DNA of 64,000 nucleotides from Irpex lacteus (lineage: Eukaryota; Basidiomycota; Agaricomycetes; Polyporales; Irpicaceae): assembly GCA_001986395.2 (NCBI GenBank), contig MQVO02000007.1, forward strand, positions 372,001 to 436,000. Direction: 5' to 3'. The notes beneath the pieces were generated by a model, which saw only the letters and a program-made list of their open reading frames with translations, was not told the DNA's origin and did no database searches. Shown one piece after another: positions 36,173-46,993 of this stretch. Numbering within the stretch: the first letter of the stretch is position 1; each line of letters opens with the position of its first letter. A program made the position numbers and the translations under genes.

Positions 36173-36736
36173 TCAGCTGCCGTCCGATGCATGGCTCCTT
36201 AGGAAGACATACAGAGCTCCCGCCTTGTTCTTCAGAATAAGAATTTCGCCATCTACTCCTTCGACTCGTGTCTTCAAAGGTGTACAGAATGTCGCAAGTT
36301 GGCGCAGAAGCATTCCATTAGTCGCATGTAGCTGTTGGACTTGCGGCGGGAATTTTTGATCCGGGATGACCTGCTCCCAGCAGTTGGCAGCGTTCTTCAG
36401 CAAATCTTCGGCATCGCCAGCGACCACAATGAAGTTCATGGCAAGCTTCGAAGCGACGACCCATTTGAAGGGGCCGATGTCATAAGAGGAGAAATAGGTG
36501 GACTGAATTCCGACGGCATAACCGATTTCGCTGGCTGCATAGCCAAGACCGGCGCAACGGGCAGCGCAGTACGCTGTTGCAACTGTTTGTGCCAGAAGTA
36601 TAAGCGGTGCTGCTAAGGCTGAGTTGGAGAAAAGCTTACAGTCGGATGCACCCATGCCAGTCACATAGTTTATGCAGAGTGAACCCAGAGATTCACTGGC
36701 TTGGAAACGGGTGGGGAATCGACGTGAAAGACCCAT
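36173..36736 (-). CDS. Hypothetical protein (single-exon ORF, 187 aa)
   Basis: Not recognised. An uninterrupted minus-strand frame from ATG 36736 to stop 36173-36175, long for this window's intergenic sequence. It contains an Ala-rich hydrophobic stretch (SALAAPLILLAQTVATAYCA), then YDIGPFKWVVASKLAMNFIV and a hydrophilic C-terminal half with NAANCWEQVIPDQ, GMLLRQLATFC and VDGEILILKNKAGA. No signal peptide. It lies between the MFS exporter and the second DUF6534 gene. The composition is protein-like, and the hydrophobic-then-amphipathic pattern is not random-looking. An additional 5' exon cannot be excluded. Confidence 0.45.
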   Translation of the reverse strand: MGLSRRFPTRFQASESLGSLCINYVTGMGASDCKLFSNSALAAPLILLAQTVATAYCAARCAGLGYAASEIGYAVGIQSTYFSSYDIGPFKWVVASKLAMNFIVVAGDAEDLLKNAANCWEQVIPDQKFPPQVQQLHATNGMLLRQLATFCTPLKTRVEGVDGEILILKNKAGALYVFLRSHASDGS

Positions 36737-37689
36737 ATTTGAGAATTTGTATGGGAAATGTAGTAGAAGACCTCAATGGAGGTGTTGAGATTATCGTCTA
36801 CCTTTTTATATGCTGATGAGCAGGGGTTTTCAAGTAGTATGGTTTACTCGCCAATCATGCAGGGGCACCATGACGCACACCATGTCGCGGACCTGCCAGG
36901 AGCCATACTACATACTGTCAGATTCCAGGTCATATCACGTCGAGCATGGAACATATACCGAGGCCGGTGCCTTGAAGCCTGCTTGTGATGAATGTTCTTT
37001 TCAGTTCTTCTCGGCGACGTCTTACTGCCTAGTAACGGACAGCTTCCAATCGACTTCATGTCTGTAGCATTCATGGGTTATTGTGAGTATCCCTCCATGA
37101 TACAAAATGCGTCGCTGACATTCAGCACTGGCAGAGGAATGGTGTGTGACGCACTTATTCGGAGCTGAGACGTTCTAGCCCAAGCTACTGAGACAGTTGG
37201 TCACGGAGGTTTAGATTGCCCGTTCAAACGTTCACCAGCAGCACTCCTGTCATAGACTCAACGAAAGCAGGTGTCACGTTCTGGAACAGTAACATTCCCG
37301 TGTAAAGTCTGGCCTCTCTATGTGCTTTGTAAAAAAAACTTGAATTGTAAGTACTTCAGACGTCGATATCGCGTTGAGAAGTTCACCCAGACTGAAGTCG
37401 ATGTTATCGCGTGGTTGGCCTCAGGCGATGGATTCACAACTTGATCAGCGATGCTTTATTTTCATAGTTTCTGTTCTGGCTGTGTTCATTGAGTACTCGT
37501 CAAGGACCAAGTATCACTCACATTACATAGCCCGTAATGATATTACTTATGTCCAACTGATCCTGGGTCAATATGCATGATATACGCACAACGGTTGAGC
37601 AATCCACTACCGTGAAGAACGTTGCTAGTCAACGATAAACAATCATCTTAGCCCCTTATTCACATCGAGTGCGGCCGACACTGGCAGGA
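36737..37689. other. Intergenic, no gene recognised
   Basis: About 950 bp. Contains only short open frames without motifs. Confidence 0.5.
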
Positions 37690-39780
37690 CTATACAGAGT
37701 CAGTGTTACCCTGGAAAGAACTCAACACCGTAACTTTTGTGTCATGATCCTTGGTTTCGGAGTTACGCCCGGCACTGGAAAGTAGGTGGAGTTGATACGC
37801 TTCGGACGTGAGTGCTGGCGTGCTGCCACCGACAGTGTCGCTGGCTGTCTGAGTGCCTCCTCTCATTGTCTCGAACGTCTTTGTACGCTGCATTAGCGGT
37901 TTGGGTATTGGATGCTATGGTGCGTTTGAAACTTACCGAGACGTCGCTTCGCCAAACAATTGGGCCTGATGCGCTGATTATGCCATCACTGCGATGATTA
38001 TCTCTCAAGCTTGCTCTGGCGTTCAAACTAATGATGGAAAGACGGTCAGAAAGAGCCCCAAAGATATCTGTATATAGCGGACCTTGCGAGCACAGAATTA
38101 GCATATACTGTGAGCGGCATCAATTAGCAGAATTCTAGAGCTAACCGTTGATAAGACTTACAGTTACCCAGCATAGAGTACACAGCAATGTATACGAGAC
38201 CAGTGCGAGAAAAGTACTGGTTCTAAATCATTGGGTAAGCAAGGTCCAGAAGAAGACCTGAATTAAGACTTACTAAGATAATGACTGCTATGTCTACCAC
38301 TCTGCAGACCGTGTCGGTCAATGAATGTTCAGACGTAGAATAAATAGTAGAGTTAGCGTACATGATAAGGGCACCAGCTTGTATCGTGTAGAACATGAGC
38401 ACATTGATGAGATGATTAGTCCTAGTAAGATCGACGAAGTCAATACTATCAGCGTAATGTGCATTGTGGGCAGTTATCTTACGATTTGAGCCCACTCCGG
38501 CTTCGATGCAATAGATAGCTAAGAGCAACCATGATTGCAACATTCGCGGCCATGGAAGTAGCCAGTGCCAGGGGGGAGAGAACCTATGGCAGAGCGTTAG
38601 AGGAGACCAAGAGTAAAGCACCGATGCTGACAACTCTTACCTTCTGGGCGCCACCTTCATAGGCAGCTATACTAGTCGCGCCTAAGCTGTTCATATGTGT
38701 GAGTAAGGCTTGTTGTCCGGATCGCCTATATGAGTCCCCTACTTTGAGGAATAGACAGCTTATAAATGGGATCAGATTAGTTGTTTCTACGCACTGTGGG
38801 ATAGCCCACTCACCCACTCCCGTTCCTTCGGAATTCAAAATTGTGAGTATCAGTAGCTAGTAAGACCAATAGTGTTTTGTTCACACCGAAATTCGTAAGA
38901 GCCATAAGTGCCTGGAAAGTTGTGAATAAGAGTTCCGTGGGAAGCCAGGACCAAAAACGCACCACCACGGACGGCAAACCCCAACGATAGCGGCTCAGAC
39001 GACTCACTAAATGGAATTTGATAATGAGTTCTAGCCGGCGGCCTCAAGATAAAACTATACGAACGTATCCATATTCTCCAAGCAAAGTATAGCTGAACAA
39101 TCAGCTCTACAATATTCTGTTCAAGACGATTGGTCATTCCATCGTCTCAACTAATTTTAAATGCTGCTCACCGTAAGTAGCGGGAGGGTCTGTCGTGAGA
39201 TGAGCATCAAAAGCTGTGTCTCTCAAGAAAGCAGTGTGTAAAAGACGCACACTCATGCTCCTATACAGATCCGTTAGGAAGGAATTGCGGCTCTGGAAAT
39301 CCCGGTGGACGTACCAAACGATCGTACTGAGTACAGGAAAGTTACCCCAGTTCAGAATAGCATAGTAGTAAGATCCATGAACAACGAAAGTCGATCGTAC
39401 GAATTCGAGGGACCTTTGAACCGTATTTAGTTCTTTACGTGTATCGATTACCGCGGAGGGCCTACCACACAACGACGACCTACAATTAGGGGTCAGCGTC
39501 ATCGTTGAAATCTCAGCGATCTGAGGCGACCTACCAGCAGCTTCGTGTAGATACTATCCTCAGGATAGCTACGAAAGTAAAACCAAGCTTGGAGAGTTGT
39601 AATGCCTAGAAGGCTATATAGACGATGTGAGTATGGCCTTGGCACATTAATAGCCGCATGAGCATCAGATACTCACCCAACCCCGACGATCCCACCGATG
39701 TACAGAGCACCGAAGGTGTTCCGGAGATCGAGGTGGGCACCGGCTGGTAGCCCTCCTGGCAAGGGTGTTGAAGTGTTCAT
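37690..39780 (-). CDS. DUF6534-domain membrane protein, copy 2
   Basis: Inverted paralogue of the gene at 19627. The ATG at 39780 gives MNTSTPLPGGLPAGAHLDLR, then FGALYIGGIVGVG, LLGITTLQAWFYFRSYPED (nearly identical to copy 1), LEFVRSTFVVHGSYYYAILN, the 18-nt exon coding TLPLLT (copy 1 has ILPLMT), and NIVELIVQLYFAWRIW. The core LSPLALATSMAANVAIMVAL, RTNHLINVLMFYTIQAGALI, VVDIAVIIL and LNARASLR is followed by a tail starting RGGTQTASDTVGGSTPALTS and ending GNTDSV at stop 37690-37692. Intron positions match copy 1, so it is probably functional. The junction near 38950 is not fully resolved: reading through adds about seven residues relative to copy 1, and no good GT donor is seen. Confidence 0.78.
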
Positions 39781-40724
39781 GTCGGCTCCCTTATTAGCCT
39801 CAAGCTAAGTGGATGAGCCAATCAAAGCGGTGTGGTGAGGATTCGGCCACAGGGTCACGCAGTATATAAGGGCGTCATTGCAAACCCAACATCCTATGTA
39901 CAAGTCAATGAGCCGAGCAGCCTGAGAGCCGTGAGCGGTTAGTGATTGTACGCATCCCATTCATTTGTATGCAATGCCGCCTACATTTCAATCATGCAAT
40001 TATCGCAGCCAATCGTGAATTTGTTGAGATGTTCGGGCGAGTCAAGTATGAGGCATGTGAGCGTTGTGGTGACGGTAGTTTTACTTTAGTTGGCAGATCT
40101 ACAAGCGCCGTCATGAACTGGGGAGAGCCCCCAGACACCCGCTGTGATAAGCCACGCACGATCTCCGCCGGTAACTTCGATGTTGCGCAAATTGCTTCTA
40201 TGTCTTAGATTTGAGAGACTATAAATATCATCTTCTGCTCTGAACAGCCATGAGACTCACTCACGGCGGTAAATCACTGCCGTTGACCACGGACAGAAGA
40301 GAAGGATGGCAAGCGTCACGGTCGTGCCTGGACGGCTCTGACTGCCTGATTTGGCCATCTGACCAGGAACCGCCATGGAGATAGCAGCTTTTGGATATTC
40401 ACGTTCGTCACTCGTTCTATAACGCCGCAACTCTTAACGGAGGCCTACAAGGTTTCATCAGGCGTTGACTTTTTGTGTACGACACACGCCTTCATTCAAG
40501 AAGACGGAGAACTAGAACATTCGCGAACATGATGAAATACTCGGATAGGAGATGGTATAATCCAGACCAACGATGAGGCTGCACAAGAATGACGGGACTA
40601 ATGAGAACATAACTGTGGTACACAGACGACGAACTACACACTCTCTCGCAAGTAATAAATACTGTACCAACTATGGGGAGGACTGTTTCGTGCATTCGCA
40701 GTTCAGTCTTCAAGTGATTCCAAT
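39781..40724. other. Intergenic with TATA-like element
   Basis: About 940 bp. A tatata-containing element at 39861-39870 lies about 85 bp before the DUF6534 start and could serve that minus-strand gene. An 88-aa open frame at 39942-40208 contains two CxxC pairs but has no other support. Confidence 0.45.
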
Positions 40725-41565
40725 CTAGTCGCTTTTCGCTTCAGCCGCACGCCTCTTGTCGCCCTCAATCTTCCTGATCCTCGCGATCTCGACACCAATA
40801 CCATTCTTAATCTCATGATGCAACTTTGGACGGTAACCCAACTTGAACAAGACCTCGAGGTGAACAAAGAACTGCGCCAAGACTAGAGCTAAATAGGAGG
40901 ATTCAGCGATTAGACAGTTATTATTGAGACAGTGACATACCGCCAACGACGTTATCGAGCAATGCGGGTGCACGCTTCTCCGCGACGCCATGTCCAATGA
41001 ACTGGGCAATCCAGCAAACGGCATGAACGACCGCAGCCTCTACCACAGCGTTCGGTCGTTCGGCGAATGCTCTGGATGTCAGAACGATTGTAACGGCTGT
41101 CGGGATCCAAAGCAGCTTTGTTCAGAGTTAATTAGCTCAAGAAGGTTCGAGCGATGCACATCACGTACAGCTGCAAATGGTTCCAAGAAGAAATAGTATG
41201 TAGCCCAACTCGCAATTAGCAGGACCGGGAAGTTCAATTCGAATATGAAGTAGTCGTTGAATTCATGATAGATATGGGGGAATGACTCTGGCAGAGGTAG
41301 GTTGGTCGCCATGACCGCGAACGACCTGGAGAGCACTCAACATGTCAAATTTTGACTCTCAATGCTTTACAAGTCCCGCTTACCAGAGGAGGAGGGGCAC
41401 ACATACTGTATGAATGGCAATGTTTACCGGGTGGTTGTGGTAGGCGCCATAGAAAGTGAACTAAGCAGCGTTATTGTAAACTCTGTCGGTAAGCTTTGAA
41501 CGTCATGAGAGTCTTACCTGCTTTTTGACGTCAGTGAGACCTGTATTAGCGTTAATAGTCGACAT
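40725..41565 (-). CDS. MPO1: Mpo1-like 2-hydroxy fatty acid dioxygenase (DUF962)
   Basis: Yeast Mpo1 (YGL010W) is an ER Fe2+-dependent dioxygenase that shortens 2-hydroxy fatty acids in phytosphingosine degradation. The minus-strand ATG at 41565 gives [16 protein letters not shown], then [20 protein letters not shown]. The family's metal-binding histidines fall in YHxHPVNxxIH. Next come [60 protein letters not shown] (second His motif, GHxxxE) and [20 protein letters not shown], then a charged tail ending RRAAEAKSD at stop 40725-40727. Four hydrophobic segments, about 200 residues and several introns, all normal for the family. A conserved gene that marks the right border of the accessory island. 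Confidence 0.9.
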
Positions 41566-42862
41566 GACGCTGAAAAGGGTTGGGGAGACCGCCTTTCGAG
41601 GTACAAGCCTATTTCGAGATGGAGGCGAGGGTATATATCAATAGGATCACTGGCCTTGAGGGGGTGAGAAAGCCCAGCTTATGAGCGTCGATCTGGTCGC
41701 CAGATGTCTAATTCCCCTGAGCCCTCGGGCCTCAAGGCGTCATGTATCACTCTGCACAGTCACCTTCCATCTCTTCTCGTGAGGTGCACGCTGACAGCTG
41801 AGGAAGCCTGCTGTGCCGGCGGTGAGAACGACAGCAGGACCCCAGACACTGCTGCCTCCACGTACCGGATGTCACGCTCTGATTGTGGGTAAGTATGTTC
41901 GCTTCGCCTTACCTCGCCCTCAGCCCTATAGCGAAGTACCACCGCGAAGGTGATATAATTCAGACTACTATCACTTGCCAATCCTGTATTCTGTCCGTGT
42001 CCGAAACGTACCGTGTCGATAGATGAGAACAGAATACTACAAAACATAGTGCTCAGTAAGTCCTCTAGAAGCAAGATTGATGTCATTCCGTGCTCACCGC
42101 GAGTCCCCGCCTCAACTGCTGCTCTTCTACTTCTCAGGCAAAGTCATGCAATTATATCAGGAACACCTGTAAGTGTTACGGCCACACTGCTAAGGTGATC
42201 GTAGGATTTCCCGTAGATCTTGTAGCGTGTATAATCAAAGTGTCATGCATGTCATGGCGTAAGGCACCAATTGTTCCAACAACTGTGACAACCAGTAGAG
42301 AGACCACTAATTCTCTGTGACGGTGTGCGTAGGAGAAACGTGGATAGAGGCGGGAAACTACCACGCAGGGATCCAACTGCCTAGTTGTTGTAAGCACTCA
42401 TCATCATTATCAGCTCGAATGCTACGATCACTCACCATCTACTTGTAATCAGTCCCATAATCAGAGTACAGCAAAGACATGTTCGTTATGCAGACATCGA
42501 TCGAGCAGACCATGCGTAGGCTTAATTCTACTCAGCAGTATCTCTCGCAGGACGCGTGACGCCGTGGTATCGAAAGAAAGAACGTTGAACGTTGAGCCTC
42601 TGAGCCCAAAATTTCCAGGAAGTTGGTTAGCAGTTAGCAGTCTTCGGTGGTAGTACGGAGACAACTTGCAACGTCTCGCTTGACCGACGCGTCCCGACCT
42701 CACCCACGTGACCGCGCCCCATAAATTTCTGATCGCTGCCGACTTGCCGAACCTTCACCCAGTTCTCAAAGCTCGAAGCAGCAAGTCAGTAAGTACCGCA
42801 CTAGTCCTCCCTGTAACGGTGCCGTACCAAAAATACTCACTAATCTACGCGGGCAGATCAAA
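41566..42862. other. Intergenic, possible relic sequence
   Basis: About 1.3 kb between Mpo1 (-) and RPA12 (+). Around 42110-42180 a short stretch (LLLFYFSGKVMQLYQEHL) reads like protein but ends at a stop with no assembled partners. Nothing firm. Confidence 0.4.
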
Positions 42863-43671
42863 ATGACGAAACTCGCAGAGAAAATCGGTACGCCCTCCAC
42901 CGCACCACACTATCCCATTCGTACGATTGCGGTGGTAAAAACTGATGCATTTTTATTTTGGTGTTTGTAGGCTCCCTGCTCTTCTGCCCAGACTGCGGCA
43001 CCCTGCTCGACCTACCTCGCGACCAAGAGAACGAGGTCAAGTGCGAGCAGTGTGGGCATCTTGAACCTGCTAGCTGTGAGTTCTCCTTCTCTCTCCCTTC
43101 TCTCACTCCTTCCCTTCCTCCTTCACTTCTTCAATGCTCCGGTAGTTGATTAGCGATGCTAATGCGGTGGTGTGTTACAATTTCTGTAGCGTATGAGAAC
43201 ATAGAGATCGTCACCCGCTCGCACCCCGATGCGTTCCCGTCTGCGCTAAGACAGAAGGGGAAGACGCAGACGAAGGTGCATGATAGCGAGGCTGCGTTGT
43301 TGAAAGTATGTTCTTTCATTGCCGTCCCTTATCATCGTCGGTCACAAAATTCGACGATACATTGACGAAACTCAACTCAATTTGACTGACTGCGTGATGT
43401 ATTTCTAGGTTACAGAGAAGTGCCCAAGCTGTGGACATATGGAGGCCTACTCCAAGGAGATGCAGGTACGCTTTACCTCTCTCTCACAGTTTATTTTCTT
43501 CAGAGACCACTCACGTCTTTTGTTTGTTTGTGTAACAATAGCTAAGAAGCGCAGACGAAGGCTCAACCATCTTATACACCGTGCGTAATTTTCCTTCCAT
43601 TGGTTGATGTTCAAAACTAAATAAAACGACAGTGCGTGTCGTGCAAACACGGCTGGCGAGTCAACAACTAA
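42863..43671 (+). CDS. RPA12: DNA-directed RNA polymerase I subunit RPA12
   Basis: Small zinc-ribbon subunit of Pol I needed for RNA cleavage and termination in the nucleolus. The ATG at 42863 gives MTKLAEKI, spliced to GSLLFCPDCGTLLDLP. The N-terminal ribbon is CPDC...KCEQCGH. The middle reads YENIEIVTRSHPDAFPSAL. The C-terminal TFIIS-like ribbon is KCPSCGHMEAYSKEMQLRSA, DEGSTILYTC and VSCKHGWRVNN at the terminus. The invariant acidic hairpin residues (RSADEGST) are intact. About 125 residues and five introns. RPA12 fits better than RPB9 or RPC11 because of the SLLFCPDCGTLLD opening and the short linker. Confidence 0.93.
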
Positions 43672-43852
43672 CACGTCTATGTATCTCTCCACGTCTCCGA
43701 CTCTGCGCACGGGCTGCTGCGGGTTCGAGGTCTGGATGGTCTAGTCTTGCATGGATGGATCATTGCACCGGGGGTATCAAAACTGGGCTCGCAGCAGCGT
43801 ACATCTTTTAGTCGGTGTGGATGTAATATGTGGGGGTATGGGGAATCAGAGG

Positions 43853-44260
43853 TTACACGTATACACCGACGGAGCAGAAGAGGGCTACGACTCCGAAGCC
43901 GCCTAGGACGCTGGCGATAGAGGCAACGAGTGCTTCGTGCACGGGTAACGACTTTGGTATCCTGTCAAACAAAAAGTAGAATATTTAGGTGTATGTAATG
44001 CAATGAGAGAAAGCTGCAATTGAGTGAGACGCACGTGGAGAAGTAGAAAGCCAAAGCGAATGTGGCACCCAAAAGGACGAACGCGAGGTACGGCAATAGC
44101 GCGACTGGGACGTAAGGAGCGAAAGATGGGATGTTCTTGTGCAGTGCCTACGTATACGTGGCCCACTTCGTCAGCGACTGCGCACCAATACTAAACTAGC
44201 TATACGATGATAGCACAAAGTACGTACGACGACGGATTCGTATGAGGAGGAGGAGGCCAT
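43853..44260 (-). CDS. OST5: Oligosaccharyltransferase subunit OST5/TMEM258
   Basis: Small two-TM subunit of the ER oligosaccharyltransferase for N-glycosylation. Three exons on the minus strand. ATG 44260 gives MASSSSYESVV (33 nt), then ALHKNIPSFAPYVPVALLPY and FVLLGATFALAFYFST, then IPKSLPVHEALVASIASVLG and GFGVVALFCSVGVYV, with stop 43853-43855. The C-terminal GFGV.......GVYV matches the TMEM258/Ost5 signature, and about 84 residues is normal. It escapes simple ORF calling because each exon is short. Divergent from YOP1 with 328 bp between starts; both are ER membrane proteins. Confidence 0.87.
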
Positions 44261-44588
44261 GACTGGATTTAAATTGGTGAGTGGAGGAGGGAGAGCCACC
44301 GATTGCGCGTGGCAGGTGTGTTGGTGCAAGCACCCAAACACACGTCATCAAATCCTGCCGCCATATCAACCGCCTCGCTCCTCCCTGCTCTGTCCTTCTT
44401 CTTCCTCCCACCACCAACAAACCACCTGTCCTCCTCGTGCTACTGCTACAACATTACAAGTAACAAATAACGACTATATCATAGTGAGTGCATTGTTTGT
44501 TGTTTGTTGGTGGATGGGGAATGAGAGCTCAATGTCGTACGTGTCACCTCGTCCGTAATTTTCCCGCTCTCGTGCGTCCCGAAAGAAG
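44261..44588. other. Shared divergent promoter of OST5 and YOP1
   Basis: 328 bp between two ER-protein genes. CT-rich and CA-rich tracts; no clear TATA. Confidence 0.45.
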
Positions 44589-45419
44589 ATGTCCGCGACA
44601 GAAAACGTGAAGCAGCACCCTGCTTTCATCCAAGCCAACAACAAGGCGCAATACTACGTCGACCAGCTCGACAAAGAGGTGCGCTTTCCCCCCTCCCTCT
44701 CCAGGGCATAGGGCTCCACTCCACCCTCCACAAGCGACTCACACGACATCCTCCTTATAGCTCTCCAAATACCCCGCCCTAACCAACTTCGAACAAACGA
44801 CTCAAATCCCAAAGGCCTACGCCTTCCTCGGCGGCGTCGCCCTCCTCTTCATCCTCCACGCCGTCAACGCCTTCGCGCAGCCCGTCTCGAACCTCCTCGG
44901 CTGGGGCCTCCCCGCGTACCTCTCCATCAAGGCCATCGAGAGCCCCGGCCACGCGGACGACGTCCAGTGGCTCACGTACTGGGTCGTGTTCGGCTTCCTG
45001 AACTTTTTGGAGACGTTCGCGAAGAGCGTGATGCTCTATTATTTCCCGTGGTATTTTGCGTTCAAGACGGTTTTCTCGCTCTGGCTCCAGCTCCCGGCTT
45101 TCCGCGTGAGTGTCTCTCCTCCCCTCTTTCTCTCTCCTCCTCCTCTCTTTCTTCCTCTCCCTCCCCTCATTTCTCTTTCTTTCTCCCTTTGCCCATTATT
45201 TTCATCAAAAATCACAAAATCACATTACTCGGAATCTGACGTCATCCATCTGACACTACCCACCCACAGGGCGCCGAGAAACTGTACGGCGCAGTCGTCC
45301 GACCCGCGTTCCACAGCGTACGCGCGAAGACGGGAAACGGTACGAACAGCGTTCCTCCCGAGAGTACTGCGCAAGCCGACACCCTTCGTGAACGTGCAGC
45401 TTACGCCACTACCGATTAA
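44589..45419 (+). CDS. YOP1: YOP1/REEP (TB2/DP1/HVA22) ER-tubule-shaping protein
   Basis: Reticulon-like hairpin protein that curves ER membrane and binds Sey1/Rab partners. The ATG at 44589 gives MSATENVKQHPAFIQANNKA, then an intron at about 44678-44758 to LSKYPALTNFEQTTQIPKAY. Long hydrophobic hairpins follow: FLGGVALLFILHAVNAF, LLGWGLPAYLSIKAIESP, DDVQWLTYWVVFGFLNFLET, YYFPWYFAFKTVFSLWLQLP. The last exon starts GAEKLYGAVVRPAF and ends RERAAYATTD at stop 45417-45419. The TB2/DP1 core 'A.ESP...DD..WL.YWVVF..' is clear. About 194 residues, normal for fungal Yop1. The second intron (about 45105-45270) is a polypyrimidine-rich 165 bp, longer than most here. Confidence 0.93.
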
Positions 45420-46993
45420 TTCCTCCGCCTCAACACAATCTCAATTCTCTCTTCTTTCGATTGCAAACGAGTTTCGAAGTCGTTCAAGACTGTTATCGCT
45501 TTTCGTAATGTGCCGACGACCCTTGATGTACATATGAGGAGAAAGGATGGAATTGGAAGTGCGGTTCGAGTGTTGTGTGTTGGATTGGGATGTGCGAGGT
45601 TTTTGGTGTGATGTTTGTGTTTTGGCACACGTACATATATTTACCTTTTTCTTTCATGTTGTTTCGTTTTCTTTGCAATGAACGACTGATTCTTAGACTT
45701 TCTGTTTCGTGAGGCTGATGGGTGGTGTGATGCGTGTGATTTCTGGTCGTGTGCGGCGTGAAGATATGGTGAGGTAGGATAAGGCACGCATGCGGGAAGG
45801 TTTAACCCAAAACCTCGAGGTGTATGCGCTTTCGTTCGTAGGTAGGTGATGTAGGCACACGTATAGGACTAAGTATTCGAGGTGGTGGCCTCGCAGTGTA
45901 GTTGTTGCCTTAAGGTCAGATTCCTCAGCCTGCAATGATCGACGCGCTCTGTTTGTTTGGTGGCCACATTTTCACCGCATACAACCAATAGGTGCGCACC
46001 CTCCTCTCAAAGCTTGCGGTGAAACCAGCCTGCTCCCTAGGCTCGTTAACCAGCCTCTGTACTCGTACCTGATACCAGACCTGCTCCCATGTTAACACCG
46101 ATCGTGTATCTATATGGGTCTAGACGATTCTATCCATAAGCTGCCAGTGGCTGGTTGTGGTGGCGATCGATGCGTTGGTACCCGACAACAGGCAAGTGGG
46201 GATTGCGGGTTCCTTACAGTGATCGTGAAGAGGTCGAGAGCTGTGATAGTTATATATGTAGATAACTTAGTACTACGTACTACGTAGGCCTGGAAGGTCT
46301 GATAGTGGCTGTAGAATGATGATGGGGCGCGGTTATCTCGAGGTTGTTTCAAGCGGAAGGCTGGAGGTGGATTCCGAACGCTGGTTCATGTGCGAGGAGA
46401 TTGAGTTGAAGTGCAGAGGCCATAGTTCGAGGAGACGACCAACACCAGCACTGGCATTGGTCAGATTCCTAGTCATACCTACGTACACAGTCCGGGGTTG
46501 AACACGCGTTGGGCAGGTGACTTGCCTGTTCTTGTAGCTGTGTGCGGTGCAGGCTCAGCGTTATCGCTCTCTTGATGCAGTCGTGATTCGTCGGAACGCC
46601 ACAGGCCCGTCTCGATCGTTAGCCCTTTGCAGAGACGCGTCGGTGATGGGGTCTGCGTCGGAGGAGCGAGGTGTGAAGGCGGTGGACAGGCGATGATGGA
46701 GTTCTGTCTGACAATGGTATGTAGATGAGGCAGGGAGAATGGGCATGCGACACCGGTCATTCAAGGCACTTATCTACGGTAGAAGGTATGTAACTCTGAT
46801 CAAAGCCAATCTCATACTATTACGGCGGGCCAAGACCATCAGCTGACTCCGGCCTATCCCCTCTCAGCTTAGCAGCCCAATATACCAATGCTCTTTAGCA
46901 CCCACAGCGATATGATTTACACCTCTCTCTTCTTCTCTCTTCACTCCTTACTACTCCCTCGACGGTACGACGCACCACCTACCCAGGCCAACC
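45420..46993. other. Intergenic, no gene recognised
   Basis: About 1.6 kb. Includes short direct repeats of actacgta near 46271-46285. No gene evidence on either strand. Confidence 0.5.

Noticed and set aside
39942..40208. 88-codon ORF with two CxxC pairs
   Set aside because: No recognisable domain, no splice partners and no supporting context. Likely chance.
42863..43671. Assignment as RPB9, RPC11 or TFIIS instead of RPA12
   Set aside because: The N-terminal SLLFCPDCGTLLD ribbon, short linker and LRSADEGST terminal ribbon fit RPA12 best.
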